From Erythrobacter ani (GTDB lineage: Bacteria > Pseudomonadota > Alphaproteobacteria > Sphingomonadales > Sphingomonadaceae), in NCBI RefSeq assembly GCF_019204025.1, contig NZ_JAGSPB010000002.1, positions 372,001 through 436,000 of the forward strand: DNA of 64,000 nt, written 5' to 3'. The position numbers and the translations under genes were made by a program. Under the pieces are notes generated by a model. That model did not search any database. It saw nothing but the letters and a program-made list of their open reading frames with translations, and was not told the origin of the DNA. Shown here piece by piece: positions 62,721 through 64,000 of the stretch. The stretch's first letter is position 1, and every line of letters begins with the position of its first letter.

Positions 62721-63536
62721 ATGTTTGCAAACTCTCTCATGCCGCCGATACCCTCGGAGCGCCTGACGCTGCCAGAAGTCACTATCTGCGCGGCGAGTTC
62801 GACCAATGTTGAAGCGACCATCTTGGCGCTCAAAACCAGCCTTGCGTATGTCGAACCGGCTGATGCGATATTGTTTACGGACGTCGATCTGGAGCAGGTC
62901 GGGCTCGTGGTCGGCGAAGGAATTCGCGTTGTAAAGATTGGGGAGCTCACCACGTCTGCGGCCTATTCCCAATTCATACTTGAGCAATTGGTCGATCACA
63001 TCGAGAGCAGTCACTGCTTGGTCGTTCAGTGGGACGGGCACATTATCGATCCCGCTTGCTGGAGTCCTGAATTCCTCGAATACGATTATGTCGGTGCCAG
63101 TTGGCCGCAATTTGGCGACGGACATTGCGTCGGGAACGGAGGATTCTCCCTCCGCACTCGCAAGCTGATGGATGCGTGTCGAGCACCCGGTTTCGAAAGC
63201 CACCATCCAGAAGATGTGGCCATTTGTCGGACCAACCGTACTCTGCTCGATCAGAGCGGAATACGTTTCGCACCGGTGGAACTGGCAGACAAGTTTGCCG
63301 CGGAGCGAGCGAGCGATCCAAGCCGGACCTTTGGCTATCACGGGGTATTCCTGATGCCAAAAGTGTTGGGAGCGGAGGGGTTTTGGGAGGTTTATCTGTC
63401 GCTCGACGAAAGGGGCAGCCTGAAACCCGATTTCGGAACGCTGCGCCGCGCTGTGCAACACGGAGAGCATGGCGGACGGCGCTCGTTGCGAATGGTCGGT
63501 GATCGTTTGGCGGACATGGTTTTGCCTAAGCGTTGA
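62721..63536 (+). CDS. DUF5672-domain protein
   Basis: This 271-residue protein matches the DUF5672 pattern as remembered: LVVQWDGHIIDPACWSPEFL, YDYVGASWP, VGNGGFSLRTRKLM and HPEDVAICR. The family has a GT-A-like look and is usually found in polysaccharide loci, so a glycosyltransferase role is likely but unproven. It follows the GT2 gene by 9 bp and should be co-transcribed with it. Confidence 0.82.
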   Translation: MFANSLMPPIPSERLTLPEVTICAASSTNVEATILALKTSLAYVEPADAILFTDVDLEQVGLVVGEGIRVVKIGELTTSAAYSQFILEQLVDHIESSHCLVVQWDGHIIDPACWSPEFLEYDYVGASWPQFGDGHCVGNGGFSLRTRKLMDACRAPGFESHHPEDVAICRTNRTLLDQSGIRFAPVELADKFAAERASDPSRTFGYHGVFLMPKVLGAEGFWEVYLSLDERGSLKPDFGTLRRAVQHGEHGGRRSLRMVGDRLADMVLPKR

Positions 63537-63770
63537 GCTTTCGATCGCGGTTGATCATCGCATTTACCTTGTTTTACGGACAGGGTTGGCCTAATCGCCA
63601 CTCATCCGTGCGCGAGGCCTGCCGATGCAAGCTGCAGAACGACGCTAATCCTCAAATATTCTTGGGATATTCATCTGACTGCTGCTAGCCATCGCCGTCA
63701 TGCCGCGCCACTGTTTTGCGCGCGGTCTCTGAACGCCGCCCTGATTATTACTGAGTGAAACTGATTGCCC

Positions 63771-64000
63771 ATGCATCACGATCCGGAACTCCAACGCCAG
63801 GCCGAGGCAACCGTTAAGGAAAATCGGTTCCTGGCTATGTTGCGCCGCTGGCGGTGGTTTTCCGCCTTCGTCTTGCTGCCGTCGCTGTTTGGGATATTGT
63901 ATTTCGGCTTTATAGCAGCCGATATCTACGTGTCTGAATCGCGGTTTGTCATCAAGGGGCCGGATCAAAAGCAGTCCGGCGGTGGGGCGATCGGTGCTAT
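63771..64000 (+). CDS. Capsule polysaccharide export inner-membrane protein, KpsE/CtrB/BexC type (partial, cut by the window end)
   Basis: The 76 visible residues start MHHDPELQRQAEATVKEN, then a basic stretch (MLRRWRWFS), one TM segment (AFVLLPSLFGILYFGFIAADI) and YVSESRFVIKGPD, the signature of the KpsE/CtrB family of polysaccharide co-polymerase-like proteins in ABC-transporter-dependent capsule export. The C-terminal part lies beyond the window. It suggests that an ABC-type capsule system starts here, next to the Wzx/Wzy system upstream. Confidence 0.8.
   Translation, partial: MHHDPELQRQAEATVKENRFLAMLRRWRWFSAFVLLPSLFGILYFGFIAADIYVSESRFVIKGPDQKQSGGGAIGA

Noticed and set aside
1..64000. 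Search for tRNA, rRNA, CRISPR arrays, insertion sequences and prophage genes
   Set aside because: Nothing convincing was found by eye. No direct repeat arrays, transposase motifs or integrase genes were noticed, though small RNAs could have been missed.

Overview
The window looks like a chromosomal segment of an alphaproteobacterium, most likely of the Sphingomonadales/Erythrobacteraceae type. This is inferred from the roughly 60% GC composition, the many TTG/GTG starts, the TonB receptor and DUF6607 pair, and the exopolysaccharide gene set. No rRNA, tRNA, CRISPR array, phage gene or transposase was seen.

Positions 1-29,000 are a mosaic of short, independent loci: a decayed MBL-fold hydrolase; a two-subunit molybdenum hydroxylase (IorB/IorA type); a GMC oxidoreductase with a small Tat-signal partner; an orphan TadG/TadE/TadE set; an M3 peptidase with a cupin; an iron-regulated-looking haem receptor with a DUF6607 partner, each preceded by a matching 17-bp inverted repeat; a LysR regulator diverging from a DUF1348-GST-flavoreductase row; a four-gene chaperone-usher fimbrial operon with a nearby LuxR-type regulator; and an MMPL-family transporter.

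Positions 28,900-54,700 are a surface-polysaccharide island. The minus-strand block 52885-44061 encodes the Wzx/Wzy machinery in order: initiating sugar transferase, outer-membrane barrel, Wzc-type tyrosine kinase, glycosyltransferase, Wzy polymerase, Wzx flippase. Wza diverges at 53085. The adjoining part (28,921-44,015) carries glycosyltransferases, a glucose-1-phosphate cytidylyltransferase, a sugar C-methyltransferase, two epimerases, a GH16 glycanase and an unusual density of redox enzymes: a second GMC/Tat-partner pair, a 2-oxoglutarate dioxygenase and two FAD oxidoreductases. This suggests synthesis of an unusual branched or oxidised sugar. A LuxR regulator with a candidate operator follows wza.

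Positions 54,700-64,000 hold a SleB-type cell-wall hydrolase, a coiled-coil protein, a PilZ protein and a rhamnose operon rfbA-rfbC-rfbD-rfbB. A 13-nt deletion appears to break rfbB in its conserved C-terminal region. Two sugar-related proteins follow, then the start of a KpsE/CtrB-type capsule export gene cut by the window end.

The most notable points are the two paralogous gamma/alpha (Tat hitch-hiker plus 3Fe-4S GMC) modules, the redox-rich sugar cassette, the rfbB lesion, the convergent coding overlap between rfbF and the second gamma subunit, the EF-hand loops in a TadE protein, a cysteine cluster in the fimbrial-locus regulator and a T5orf172/GIY-YIG-like protein inside the polysaccharide island.
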